Source: Umezawaea sp042738955 (GTDB lineage: Bacteria; Actinomycetota; Actinomycetes; Mycobacteriales; Pseudonocardiaceae). From it: a stretch of 64,000 bases of DNA. The stretch spans positions 186,001 to 250,000 of the forward strand of contig NZ_JBHYHC010000001.1 in NCBI RefSeq assembly GCF_042738955.1, given 5' to 3'. The notes below the pieces were generated by a model. It saw only the letters and a program-made list of their open reading frames with translations. It ran no database searches and had not been told where the DNA came from. Below, one piece after another: positions 50,925 to 59,753 of the stretch; the stretch's first letter is position 1; every line of letters begins with the position of its first letter. Both the position numbers and the translations under genes were made by a program.

Positions 50925-52771
50925 CGGGGTACCGCAGGCTCGACGGCGCGCCCGCCGACGCGGACCTGCTGCGCGCCATGGCGTCGCGGCTCGTCCACCG
51001 AGGACCGGACGACTCGGGCGTCTGGACGTCCGGGCCGCTCGGCTTCGCCCACACGCGACTGTCCATCATCGACCTCGGCTCGTCCACGCAGCCGATGGCG
51101 AGCCACGACGGCCGGCGCACGGTCGCGTTCAACGGCGAGATCCTCAACTACCGGCAGCTCCGGTCCGAAGTGGACTACCCCTACCGCACGAGCGGCGACA
51201 CCGAGGTCCTGCTGGCGCTGTACGAGCGCCACGGGATCGAGGGCGTGCGCAAGCTGCGCGGCCAGTTCGCCTACGCGCTGCACGACGCCGAGAGCGGCGA
51301 CCTGCACCTCGTCCGCGACCGCATGGGCGTGCTGCCGCTGTACTACTACTTCGACTCCGAGGTCTTCGCGTTCGCCTCGGAGATCAAGGCGCTGTTCCCG
51401 GTCATCGGCAACCGCGAGGTCGACCGGGCGAGCCTGCACGACTACCTGGCGCACCGGTCCGTGCCCGCGCCGTACACGCTCGTCGAGGGCGTGCGGAAGG
51501 TGCCGCAGGGCCACCGGCTCCGGCTCACGGCCAAGGGCGCGGTGACGATCGCCCCGTACTGGGAGCTGCCGCGCGAGCCCGTCGTGGCGTCACGCACGCC
51601 CGAGGAGGCCGTCCGGCTGGTCGCGGACGCGCTCGACGCGTCCGTGCGCGACGCGCTGGTCGCGGACGTGCCGGTCGGCGCGTACCTGTCCGGCGGCGTG
51701 GACAGCAGCCTCATCACCGCGCTGGTGGCACGGGCCCGCGACGGCGCGGGCCTGCACACGTTCTCCGCCGGATTCGGCGACCCGCGCGTGGACGAGCTGG
51801 ACTGGGCGCACAAGGTCGCGAAGCTCGTCGGCAGCGAGCACCACGACGTGATCGTGACGGCGGACGACTTCCGCGAGTCGTGGGCGAACCTCAGCTGGCA
51901 CCGCGACGCGCCGCTGTCCGAGCCCGCCGACGTGGCCGTGTTCAAGCTCGCGCAGCTCGCCCGCCGCGACGTGAAGGTGGTGCTGTCCGGCGAGGGCAGC
52001 GACGAGCTGTTCGGCGGCTACCCCAAGCACCGCTTCTCGCAGGCGACCCGCTGGGCCGGGCTCGTGCCCGCCGCCCTGCGCGGCCCCGCCCTGCACCGGC
52101 TGGAACGCGCGCTGCCCGCCAGCCGCGCCCGCCTCGGCGTCGCCGTCCGCGCGATGGCCGAGCCCACGGCGGCGGAACGGATGCGCGGCTGGTTCGCCCC
52201 GTTCACCGTCGACGAGCGGAACGCGCTCCTCGGCGGTCCCGCCGCCCGCAGCGCCACGGGCCCGTACGAGCGCGGCCGGGGCGACGCCCTGCACCGCATG
52301 CTGTACGCGGACTCGCACTCGTGGCTCGCGGACAACCTGCTCGAACGCGGCGACCGCATGTCGATGGCCGCCTCACTCGAACTCCGCCCGCCCTTCCTCG
52401 ACCACCGCTTGGTGGAGCTGGCGTTCACGCTGCCCAGCTCGGTGAAGGTGCGCAAGGGCGTCACGAAATGGGTGGTCAAGGAAGTGGCACGGGCCCACCT
52501 GCCGAACGAAGTGGTCGACCGCAAGAAGTCCGGGTTCAAGGTGCCGTTGGACGCCTGGTTCCGGGACGGCCTGCGGGACATGGCGCACGACCTGCTCACC
52601 GGGCCCTCGTCGTTCGTCGGCGAGGTGCTCGACCCGCGGGCCGTGCGGACGTTGTTGGCGGAGCACGACTCCGGCAGCAGGAACGAACAGCCGAGGTTGT
52701 GGACGCTGCTGTCGCTGGAGGTCTGGCGGCGGGAACTGGCCAGGGCCAACGGGGTGGAGGTGCTCGAATGA
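50912..52771 (+). CDS. Asparagine-synthase-type glutamine amidotransferase
   Basis: 619 aa from GTG 50912 with GGAGG 6 nt upstream. After removal of Met the N-terminal Cys of CGIAGY is the glutaminase nucleophile, with HRGPDD, FNGEILNY and the tail RDRMGVLPLYY of the GATase II domain (to about 190). The ATP-dependent synthetase half has YLSGGVDSS near 255 and GEGSDELFGGYPKH. In exopolysaccharide loci such enzymes are thought to amidate a carboxyl group of a sugar acid or attached amino acid rather than make asparagine. No dedicated uronic acid dehydrogenase is in the window. ATGA overlap to the next gene. Confidence 0.93.
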   Translation: MCGIAGYRRLDGAPADADLLRAMASRLVHRGPDDSGVWTSGPLGFAHTRLSIIDLGSSTQPMASHDGRRTVAFNGEILNYRQLRSEVDYPYRTSGDTEVLLALYERHGIEGVRKLRGQFAYALHDAESGDLHLVRDRMGVLPLYYYFDSEVFAFASEIKALFPVIGNREVDRASLHDYLAHRSVPAPYTLVEGVRKVPQGHRLRLTAKGAVTIAPYWELPREPVVASRTPEEAVRLVADALDASVRDALVADVPVGAYLSGGVDSSLITALVARARDGAGLHTFSAGFGDPRVDELDWAHKVAKLVGSEHHDVIVTADDFRESWANLSWHRDAPLSEPADVAVFKLAQLARRDVKVVLSGEGSDELFGGYPKHRFSQATRWAGLVPAALRGPALHRLERALPASRARLGVAVRAMAEPTAAERMRGWFAPFTVDERNALLGGPAARSATGPYERGRGDALHRMLYADSHSWLADNLLERGDRMSMAASLELRPPFLDHRLVELAFTLPSSVKVRKGVTKWVVKEVARAHLPNEVVDRKKSGFKVPLDAWFRDGLRDMAHDLLTGPSSFVGEVLDPRAVRTLLAEHDSGSRNEQPRLWTLLSLEVWRRELARANGVEVLE

Positions 52772-53796
52772 GCCAGGACAAGAAACGCGGACGGCGAGTG
52801 GTGATCACGAGTGCGCGGGAGACCCCCGGCACCGATGTCGACTTCGTCAGCGCCCTCAAGGTGCTGGGCAAGCAGTGGGTCGTGGTGACCGTCGGCGTCG
52901 CGCTGATGGTCGCGGCCGCGATCGGCATCTTCTTCATGGTCCCGCCGACGTACGAGGTGAAGGCCTCGGACGTGCTGCTGGTGCCCGCGCAGGTCGGCTC
53001 GTCGCAGGCCGGGCAGGCCAACCCGTACCTCGGGTTCGGCGGCTCGCTCGGCATCGTCGCCGAGATCACCGCGCGGAAGATGAACGACAAGTCCACCATC
53101 GAGGAGATGGTCGCCAAGGGCGGCACGGCCGAGTACCTGGTGGACATCGTCCCCGGCGAGGCGCCGATGCTCCAGGTGACCGCCAACTCCAAGGACCGCG
53201 AGGCGGCCCTGCGCACCGCGCAGATCATCGAGAAGTCGATGACCGAGCTGCTGACCCAGAACCAGATCGACCTGAAGGCGCCGGAGAACCTGCTGATCAC
53301 CACCAACCCGGTGACCACGCCGACGCACGCCGAGGTCCAGCGGGGCAGCCAGATGCGCGCGCTCGCGGGCATGGCGGTCGTCGGGCTCGCGCTGACCGTG
53401 CTGATCGCGTTCCTCCGGGAGAGCGTCCAGACCCGCAAGCGGCAGAAGGCCGCCGCCGCGCGGAGCGAGGACGAGCCCGAGGAGGACTTCGACGAGTCGG
53501 AGGCGTTCGACACGTCCGTCCCCGAGCCGCCGAAGACCAACGGCGTCAAGGCCCCGGAGCCCGCTCCGATCCCGGCGCCGGTGCCGGTGCCCAAGCGGGT
53601 GCCCTCGACCCAGGCCCCGACGGTCAAGTCCGCGCCGGTGCCCGAGGAGCAGCCAGCGCCGCGGGGCAGGCCGCCGATGCGCAGGCCGCGCCCGGCCGAC
53701 GAGACCCAGCGGATCAAGCCCGTCCCCAACCCCGATCACGTCGCATGGCCGCGGACCGAACTCGAGGTGAGCGCGCGGCCTGCCCAGCGCGACTGA
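52768..53796 (+). CDS. Wzz-like chain-length protein without kinase domain
   Basis: 342 aa with two membrane helices (about 38-58 and 193-213) enclosing an extracytoplasmic domain (VPPTYEVKASDVLLVPAQVG, NPYLGFGGSL, the latter fitting Wzz/tyrosine-kinase adaptor proteins). The C-terminal 125 residues are a cytoplasmic Pro/Glu/Ala-rich tail. No BY-kinase Walker motifs are present and no separate kinase gene is visible in the window. Predicted to set polymer length together with the Wzy-like protein encoded next. Starts in an ATGA overlap. Confidence 0.85.
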   Translation: MSQDKKRGRRVVITSARETPGTDVDFVSALKVLGKQWVVVTVGVALMVAAAIGIFFMVPPTYEVKASDVLLVPAQVGSSQAGQANPYLGFGGSLGIVAEITARKMNDKSTIEEMVAKGGTAEYLVDIVPGEAPMLQVTANSKDREAALRTAQIIEKSMTELLTQNQIDLKAPENLLITTNPVTTPTHAEVQRGSQMRALAGMAVVGLALTVLIAFLRESVQTRKRQKAAAARSEDEPEEDFDESEAFDTSVPEPPKTNGVKAPEPAPIPAPVPVPKRVPSTQAPTVKSAPVPEEQPAPRGRPPMRRPRPADETQRIKPVPNPDHVAWPRTELEVSARPAQRD

Positions 53797-53800
53797 CCCC

Positions 53801-55129
53801 ATGCGCGGACTCCCCACCCGACAGGAGAAGGGCGACGCACGAGGTCTGCTGACCTTCTTCGCCGTGCTCCTCTTCCTCCTGCCCGCCCAGCTGATCATCG
53901 GCCCGCTGGGCGCGAGCGGCACCCCCGCCGGTGTCGTCGGCATGGGCATGGTCGTGTTCTGGCTCGTCACCAGGATGCTGCCGAAGTCCGGGGCCAAGAC
54001 CTACCTGCAACCGGCCCGCGTCGCCGTGGGCCTGCTGGTGCTCTCGGTGATGCTGTCCTACGTCTTCGGCACGCTCAGCCCGCTGCCGCCCGACCAGCTC
54101 TCGGGCGCGGACCGGGCGCTGCTCACCACGATGTCGTGGATGGGCATCGCCTTCGTCGCGGCGGACATGCTCAAGACCCGCCGGAGCGTGGAACTGCTGC
54201 TGCGCACGGTGGTGGTCCTCACCGGCGTGATCGCGTTCATCGGCCTGCTCCAGTTCGCGACCGGCTTCAACGTCGCCGAGCTGTACGGCCACCTCCCCGG
54301 CCTCAAGATCAACTACGACATCGGCAACGTGTCCGACCGGTCGAACTTCCGCCGGGTGTCGGCCACCGCCTCGCACGCCATCGAGTTCGGCGTCGTCCTC
54401 GCTGTGGTGTTCCCGGTCGCGCTGCACCTCGCGTTCTACGTCAAGGAACGCCGGTGGCTGTGGTGGAGCCTGGTCGTCCTCATCGGACTCGCGAGCCCGA
54501 TGTCGGTGTCCCGCTCGGCCACGCTCGGCATGTTCGTGGCGTTCATCGTGCTGTTCGCGGGCTGGTCCGGCGTCCGGCGCGGGATCGCGCTGCTGGTGGC
54601 CCCGGTGTTCGTCGTCGCGCTGCGGCTGCTCATCCCCGGTCTCGTCGGCACCATCACCGGCCTGTTCACCGGCTGGGCCGACGACCCCAGCATCCAGGGC
54701 CGCACCGACGACTACGTCGTGGTCGGCCAGTTCATCGACCAGTCGCCGTGGTTCGGCCGCGGCCTGGGCACGTTCCTGCCCAAGGACTTCATCACGCTGG
54801 ACAACCAGTTCCTCGGCAGCATCGTGGAAACCGGGTTCTTCGGCCTCGCCGCGCTCATCCTGCTGTTCGTCATCGGGTTCGTCACCGCCCGCGGCGTCCG
54901 CGTCCGCGCGCGGGACGAGGAGAACCGCCACCTCGGCCAGGCGCTCGCCGCGTCGATCGCCGTGGCGGGCCTGTCGTTCGCCACCTTCGACGGCCTCGGC
55001 TTCCCGATGATCAGCGGCGTGCTGTTCCTGTTCATCGGCATCATCGGCGCGCTGTGGCGGCTGGCCCGGCGAGGGGAACTGGCCGCGGGCCCGGTTCTCG
55101 TGGACGTGAAAGCGGGGATCGGGGTATGA
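53801..55129 (+). CDS. O-antigen ligase / Wzy-like polymerase
   Basis: 442 aa, about 11-12 membrane segments with a large loop after the fifth or so. The Wzy_C-like region is GRTDDYVVVGQFIDQSPWFGRGLGTFLP, where the Arg-Asp and Gly-x-Gly-Leu-Gly pattern matches the WaaL/Wzy superfamily. Predicted to join repeat units on lipid carrier outside the membrane. ATG 53801 lies 4 nt after the Wzz-like stop. The stop overlaps the next start as ATGA. Confidence 0.92.
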   Translation: MRGLPTRQEKGDARGLLTFFAVLLFLLPAQLIIGPLGASGTPAGVVGMGMVVFWLVTRMLPKSGAKTYLQPARVAVGLLVLSVMLSYVFGTLSPLPPDQLSGADRALLTTMSWMGIAFVAADMLKTRRSVELLLRTVVVLTGVIAFIGLLQFATGFNVAELYGHLPGLKINYDIGNVSDRSNFRRVSATASHAIEFGVVLAVVFPVALHLAFYVKERRWLWWSLVVLIGLASPMSVSRSATLGMFVAFIVLFAGWSGVRRGIALLVAPVFVVALRLLIPGLVGTITGLFTGWADDPSIQGRTDDYVVVGQFIDQSPWFGRGLGTFLPKDFITLDNQFLGSIVETGFFGLAALILLFVIGFVTARGVRVRARDEENRHLGQALAASIAVAGLSFATFDGLGFPMISGVLFLFIGIIGALWRLARRGELAAGPVLVDVKAGIGV

Positions 55130-56253
55130 GGCTGGGGTTCGCCTGCAGCTGGGACGCGCGACCGGAGCTGACCTGGTCGCACACGCCGTGGAACCTGCGC
55201 GAGGCGCTGCGGGGCAAGGTCGACGTCGTCGACCTCGGCGTCGAACACCCGCCGGTGCTGCGCAACGCGTTCAAGGCCGCCCATGCCCGCCGCGTCGACG
55301 GCCGCTGGGTCTCGATGTGGCGGCACGCGCCGTCGACCCGCCGCTTCGACGAGTGGACGCTGCGCCGGGCGCTGCGCGCGAACCCGTGCGACGTCGTGCT
55401 CCAGATCCAGGACCTCACCACGTTCGACCGCCCGTTCCTGATGCTCCAGGACCTCAGCTACGACGTCCTGCTCGACCTGGTGGACCGCCCCGGCGGGCTG
55501 AGCCACTTCCCGTCGCTGACCCGCGCCGACGTCGAGCGCTCCGCCGAGCGCCAGCGCGAGGTCTACGCCGCCGCCTCGGGGGTGCTGGCGATGAGCTCCT
55601 GGTTCGCCGACCACCTCGTGGAGGTCACCGGCCTGCCGAGGGACAAGGTGCACGTGGTCAACCCCGGCATCAGCGCGAGCGGCGACACCGCGGCCGTCGA
55701 GGTGGCCCACCGCCGACGGCTGAGCGGTCCCCGCAGGCGGCTGCTGATGGTGGGCAAGGACTTCCCGACCAAGGGCGGCGACCAGGTCGTGAAGGCGCTG
55801 GACCTCCTGCGGCGCGAGGTCGACCCCGCCATCACGCTCACCGTCGTGGGCCCGGACACCTGGCCGCTGGACGGCCCGGTCCCCGAGGGCGTCGACTTCC
55901 TCGGCCGGCTGCCGGTCGAGCGGATCGGCGCCCTGTACGACTCGCACGACCTCTTCGTGCTGCCGTCCCGCTTCGAGGGCTTCGGCATCGCCTTCGTCGA
56001 GGCGCTGTCCCGCGGGCTGCCGTGCGTGGGGCGGGACGCCTTCGCCATGCCGGAGATCATCACCGCGGGCCACGACGGCGACCTCGTCTCCACCGACGAC
56101 CCGGCCGAACTCGCCAAGGTCGTGGCGCAGCTCCTGGACGACGACTCGGTCTACCACAACGCCTTCACCGGCGTCGCGGGCGTGGCCGCGCACTACTCCT
56201 GGGACCGCGCCGCGGCCCAGGTCGCCACCCTCGCCGAGGGGATCGCCCGGTGA
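55126..56253 (+). CDS. GT4-family glycosyltransferase
   Basis: 375 aa. C-terminal donor-binding domain RRRLLMVGKDFPTKGGDQVVKAL, LTVVGPDTWP, GRLPVERIGALYDSHDLFVLPSRFEGFGIAFVEALSRGLPCVG, with the E-x(7)-E motif as EGFGIAFVE. N-terminal MRLGFACSWDARPELTWSHTP lacks a clear glycine loop, as in Cap1A-like and teichoic-acid enzymes of this clan. Cytoplasmic. ATGA overlap upstream and GTGA overlap downstream. Confidence 0.93.
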   Translation: MRLGFACSWDARPELTWSHTPWNLREALRGKVDVVDLGVEHPPVLRNAFKAAHARRVDGRWVSMWRHAPSTRRFDEWTLRRALRANPCDVVLQIQDLTTFDRPFLMLQDLSYDVLLDLVDRPGGLSHFPSLTRADVERSAERQREVYAAASGVLAMSSWFADHLVEVTGLPRDKVHVVNPGISASGDTAAVEVAHRRRLSGPRRRLLMVGKDFPTKGGDQVVKALDLLRREVDPAITLTVVGPDTWPLDGPVPEGVDFLGRLPVERIGALYDSHDLFVLPSRFEGFGIAFVEALSRGLPCVGRDAFAMPEIITAGHDGDLVSTDDPAELAKVVAQLLDDDSVYHNAFTGVAGVAAHYSWDRAAAQVATLAEGIAR

Positions 56254-56999
56254 TCGGCTCGCTCACGGCGAAGGTGGCCGACAAGCTGTCCCCGCGGGCG
56301 AAGCGCCGGGTGCGCCGGGCGACTGACGGCCTCCTGAGCCCGCTCGGCTCGCTGAAGGGCATCCGCACCGCCGAGCGCGTGGTCGCCCTGACCTACGACG
56401 ACGGCCCGGACCCCGATGGCACCCCCGCGGTGCTGGAGGCGTTGGCGAACCTGCGGATCCAGGCCACGTTCTTCGTCCTGGTGGAACGCGCCGAGGCCCA
56501 CCCCGACCTGCTGCGCCGCGTCCTCGCCGAGGGCCACGAGGTGGCGCTGCACGGCATCGACCACTCCCGGCTCACCGAGCAGCAGGACGTGCACGCCCTG
56601 CTGGTGGACGGCAAACGCCGCCTGGAGGCCGTCGCGGGCCGGGAGATCACCCTGTTCCGCCCGGCGTACGGCTCCCAGTCCGTCGCCACGTTCACCGCCA
56701 CCCGCCGCGCGGGCCTGCTCCCGGTCGTCTGGGGTCCCACGGTGGAGGACTGGGTGGACGGCACGGCGACGGAGGTCGCCGCCCGCGCCCTCCCGGCCCT
56801 GCACGAGGGCGCGATCGTCCTCCTGCACGACGGTTTCGAGGTCCCCGAGGGCGACACCACCCCCCGTCCCACGTTCGACCGCGGGGACGTCACCCGCGCC
56901 CTCGTGGCGGCGCTGCGGGCGGACGGCTACCGGCCGATGTCGGTGGGGCGGCTGCTCACCCACGGCCGCCCGTGGCGCACGGCGTGGTTCCGCCCGTGA
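56250..56999 (+). CDS. NodB-family polysaccharide deacetylase
   Basis: 249 aa from GTG 56250 (GTGA overlap). NodB homology: LTYDDGPDPDGT with the catalytic Asp and metal-binding Asp, LHGIDHSRLT with the metal-binding His pair, RPAYGSQS as motif 3, and IVLLHDGFE as motif 5. No signal peptide, so it may act in the cytoplasm on a lipid-linked or nucleotide sugar. It removes an N- or O-acetyl group, which could follow the acyltransferases of this locus. Last gene of the cluster; a hairpin follows. Confidence 0.92.
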   Translation: MIGSLTAKVADKLSPRAKRRVRRATDGLLSPLGSLKGIRTAERVVALTYDDGPDPDGTPAVLEALANLRIQATFFVLVERAEAHPDLLRRVLAEGHEVALHGIDHSRLTEQQDVHALLVDGKRRLEAVAGREITLFRPAYGSQSVATFTATRRAGLLPVVWGPTVEDWVDGTATEVAARALPALHEGAIVLLHDGFEVPEGDTTPRPTFDRGDVTRALVAALRADGYRPMSVGRLLTHGRPWRTAWFRP

Positions 57000-57008
57000 T
57001 CGGCGGAC

Positions 57009-57049
57009 GGGGCCGGGGAACGGCAGACTGACCCGATTCCCCGGTCCCC
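57009..57049 (+). terminator. Hairpin after the last exopolysaccharide gene
   Basis: GGGGCCGGGGAA (57009-57020) pairs with TTCCCCGGTCCCC (57037-57049) with a single-base bulge and a 16-nt loop, 9 nt after the deacetylase stop. No T-run. Confidence 0.6.
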
Positions 57050-57066
57050 ACCGATAGCGAGCTGTC

Positions 57067-57513
57067 ATGACCCTCTGGTACGTCCTAGCGGCCCTGCTCG
57101 TGGCGGCCGCGGCGGCGGTGCTGCTCCTCCGCCGCAAGCCCCGCCCCGGCAAGCTCCGCGACTCGGTCCCGGACTCCTCGTGGCTGACCCGGCCCCAGCC
57201 GGGCGACATCTGGTGGGCGGACGTCCCGTTCCGCGAGGGCACCGGCGCGAAGATCCGCCCGTGCGTGGTGATCCGCACCTACCGCAAGCGGGTGGACGTC
57301 CTGCGCATCACCAGCCAGGACAAGAGCGACCGCCAGGACCACCTGCGGATCCCCACCAAGGCCTGGGACCCCAAGGCGACCCACGACAGCTACGTGGACC
57401 TCTCCCGGCCCTTCCGCCTGACCGACCACGCCTTCACCCGCAAGGCGGGCCGCATCGCCACGCCCTCGTGGCAGAAGGTCAAGGCCCAGCACCCCACCGG
57501 CTGGTCCGCCTAG
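57067..57513 (+). CDS. Membrane-anchored PemK/MazF-fold protein
   Basis: 148 aa. An N-terminal membrane helix (LWYVLAALLVAAAAAVLLLRR, about 3-23) precedes a PemK/MazF-like barrel: QPGDIWWADVPFREG, KIRPCVVIRTYRKRVDVLRITSQDK and SYVDLSRPFRL. RPCVVI and ITSQDK match the beta-strand pair that forms the RNase site in MazF. No antitoxin gene is adjacent. Membrane-tethered relatives occur in actinomycetes without known function. It starts 68 nt after the exopolysaccharide cluster and shares its CTAG stop with the convergent glycosyltransferase. Confidence 0.8.
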   Translation: MTLWYVLAALLVAAAAAVLLLRRKPRPGKLRDSVPDSSWLTRPQPGDIWWADVPFREGTGAKIRPCVVIRTYRKRVDVLRITSQDKSDRQDHLRIPTKAWDPKATHDSYVDLSRPFRLTDHAFTRKAGRIATPSWQKVKAQHPTGWSA

Positions 57514-58688
57514 CCCGTCACCAACCGCGCGGCCACGTCGGCCCCGTCGGTCCGCACCGACCCGGCGACCTCGCGCGCCCGCGCCCCCCGCCGGAGCGCC
57601 TCGCCGAGCGCGGTGGCCAACGACTCGGCGGTGGGCGGCTCGCGGTGGGCCACGCCGATCCCCAGCGAGGCCACCCGCTCGCCCCAGTAGAACTGGTCGT
57701 ACATCTGCGGCACCACCACCTGCGGCGCCCCGGACAACGCCGCGGCGGTCGTCGTCCCGGCCCCGCCGTGGTGCACGACGGCGGCCACGCGCGGGAACAG
57801 CGCCCGCTGGTTGACCTCGCCGAGGGACAGGCAGTCCCCGCCCTCGTCCACGAGGTCCAGGCCGGTCCACCCGCGCAGCACCACGGCCCGCCGTCCCGCC
57901 GCCCGAGCCGCCGAGACCATCACCCGGCTCATCTCGACCGGTGCCCGCACGCTCCCGAACCCGAAGTAGACCGGCGGTTCCCCGGCCTCGAGGAACGCCT
58001 CCAGGTCGGCCGACAGCGGCCGCGAGTCGGGCAGGAGCCACGCCCCCGTCTGCACCACGCCCGACGCCCCGTCCCACGGCCCCAGCACGGGATCCGCCGC
58101 CAACAAGGGCCGTTCCCCGAAGATGTGCCCCCGCACGTCGTCCACCGCGGGCAACCCCAACGCGGTTCGCCGCGCGTTGACCACCTCGCCGAAGGTGGTG
58201 TTCCACCGGTCCGCGTCCCGCTCCCACAGCACCCGGTTGTCGCCCTCGACCGCGTCCCCGCCCCGCCACGACAACGGCGGCGGCGCGTGCTCGTCGGACG
58301 GCAGCGTCACGGGGCAGTAGGACGTGTAGGAGTACGGCACCCCGGCGGCTTCGGCCACCGACCGCGCGGCGAACTGCAACGCCCCGCCCGCCACCAGCGC
58401 GTCGCACCCCTCGACGGCCGCCCCGACCGTCTCGAACTGGGTGACCACGCTCGCGTCGGCCATCTCCTTCAGCTGCGACGGCGTGGGTCGAGCCCGGCCG
58501 GGCTCGGCGGTGCCCTTCAGCTCCGGCCCGATGGGGACGAACGGCAGCCCCAGCCCCTCCACCAGCGACCGGAAGTCCGGCGGCGCGCACACCCGCGCCT
58601 CGTGCCCGAGTTCGACCAACCGCACGCCCAGCGCCACCACCGGCTGGACCTCGCCCCGTGACCCGATGGTCGACAACAGCACCCGCAT
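57510..58688 (-). CDS. Macrolide/UGT-type GT1 glycosyltransferase
   Basis: 392 aa. The family start RVLLSTIGSRGEVQPVVALGVRLVELGHEARVCAPP is the GT1 acceptor domain typical of secondary-metabolite and sterol glycosyltransferases. The donor domain has HHGGAGTTTAAALSGAPQVVVPQMYDQFYWGERVA, the UDP/TDP-sugar binding HGGAGT signature. GGAGG lies 4 nt before ATG 58688. Cytoplasmic. A substrate such as a polyketide or terpenoid cannot be named, since no biosynthetic genes are close. Stop overlaps the PemK-like gene by CTAG. Confidence 0.93.
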   Translation of the reverse strand: MRVLLSTIGSRGEVQPVVALGVRLVELGHEARVCAPPDFRSLVEGLGLPFVPIGPELKGTAEPGRARPTPSQLKEMADASVVTQFETVGAAVEGCDALVAGGALQFAARSVAEAAGVPYSYTSYCPVTLPSDEHAPPPLSWRGGDAVEGDNRVLWERDADRWNTTFGEVVNARRTALGLPAVDDVRGHIFGERPLLAADPVLGPWDGASGVVQTGAWLLPDSRPLSADLEAFLEAGEPPVYFGFGSVRAPVEMSRVMVSAARAAGRRAVVLRGWTGLDLVDEGGDCLSLGEVNQRALFPRVAAVVHHGGAGTTTAAALSGAPQVVVPQMYDQFYWGERVASLGIGVAHREPPTAESLATALGEALRRGARAREVAGSVRTDGADVAARLVTG

Positions 58689-58787
58689 GAACCCTCCAAA
58701 CCCTCGGCAGGGCTCGAAGTCTGGACCGGCCACGGGGTCTTGCCACAAGCCCCGTACCGCGCTATACGTTCCAATGGGGCCGAAGAA

Positions 58788-59753
58788 CTACCGCGCGGGC
58801 ACCGGCGACGAGGCCGCGGTGGCCACCAGCACCGGCTCCGACTTCCCGTCGGCGGCGACCCGGTACACCCCCGGCACCCCGGTCTGCTGCGAGGGCACCC
58901 CGTACGCCAGCGTCGAGTCGTCCAGCCACGCCGCCTGGTCGTCGATCCCGGCCGTTCCCGGAAGCACCGTCTCCACCCCGGTGGCGAGGTCCGACACCGC
59001 CAGCTCCCACCGGCCGACCCACTTGGTCGCCTTCTTGTACGCCAGCCTCTTCCCGTCCGGCGACAGCGACGGGCACTCCGGCCCCTGCCGCACGGTGGCG
59101 GCCGTCTTGGAAGCCGTGGACCCCTTGATCAGCCACCGCCGCCCGCCGGTGCCCACGGTCGCGTAGAACGCCGTGTCGTCGGCCTCGAACGTCATGCCCC
59201 AGTAGTTCACGTCCGACGCCGTGTGCGCCGTCCCGTCGACCGTCAGCGCGTAGGTCTCCAACGACTCCACGACCTCGCCGCTGCGGAGGTCGAAGTACCC
59301 GGTGCGGGTGGAGAACCCGCCCGCGGAGGAGTACGAGTCGCCGGTCACGAACACCGTCCACGACACGATTTTCCCGGATGCGGACACCCGCGCCCGCGAG
59401 GGCACACCCGGCAACGGGATCGACTTCACCACGGTCCCGCCGACGAACACCGCGGCCTCGAACGACGGCCCGATCCCCGCCACCCGCAGGCACACGGTCG
59501 TCCCGGCCGCCGTGTAGATCCGCTGGCACCGCAGTCCCGTGGGCGTCCGCGGCCCGTCGGTGGCCGACGGGTCGACGGAGGCCACGGCGTCCCCGCCGTC
59601 GCGCTGGTCCACGAGGGTGATGGCCGCGCCGTCCGCGGGAGCGGTCGCCGCGGTGGCGCCGGACGGCCCGCCGACCCGCCACAGGTAGATCCCCGTGGCC
59701 AGCACGACCACGACGATCAGGACCACCCCGAGCGCGGTGCGGTTGCGGGTCAC
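58788..59753 (-). CDS. Membrane-anchored TolB/WD40-like beta-propeller protein
   Basis: 321 aa from GTG 59753, overlapping the MFS stop by GTGA. A membrane helix near the N-terminus (ALGVVLIVVVVLATGIYLW) is followed by propeller-like repeats (PRARVSASGKIVSWTVFV-type blocks, CPSLSPDGKRLAYKKA, AWLDDSTLAYGVP). SPDGKRLAYK is the TolB-like blade pattern. Extracytoplasmic. Coupled to the transporter gene, so it may be its partner or sensor; there is no catalytic motif. Confidence 0.82.
   Translation of the reverse strand: MTRNRTALGVVLIVVVVLATGIYLWRVGGPSGATAATAPADGAAITLVDQRDGGDAVASVDPSATDGPRTPTGLRCQRIYTAAGTTVCLRVAGIGPSFEAAVFVGGTVVKSIPLPGVPSRARVSASGKIVSWTVFVTGDSYSSAGGFSTRTGYFDLRSGEVVESLETYALTVDGTAHTASDVNYWGMTFEADDTAFYATVGTGGRRWLIKGSTASKTAATVRQGPECPSLSPDGKRLAYKKATKWVGRWELAVSDLATGVETVLPGTAGIDDQAAWLDDSTLAYGVPSQQTGVPGVYRVAADGKSEPVLVATAASSPVPAR

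Noticed and set aside
50912..52771. Exosortase/PEP-CTERM system suggested by the amidotransferase and deacetylase
   Set aside because: No exosortase and no protein with a PEP-CTERM-like sorting tail was seen in the window.
57067..57513. A type II toxin-antitoxin pair
   Set aside because: No antitoxin-sized gene with a DNA-binding motif lies on either side; the neighbours are a deacetylase and a convergent glycosyltransferase.
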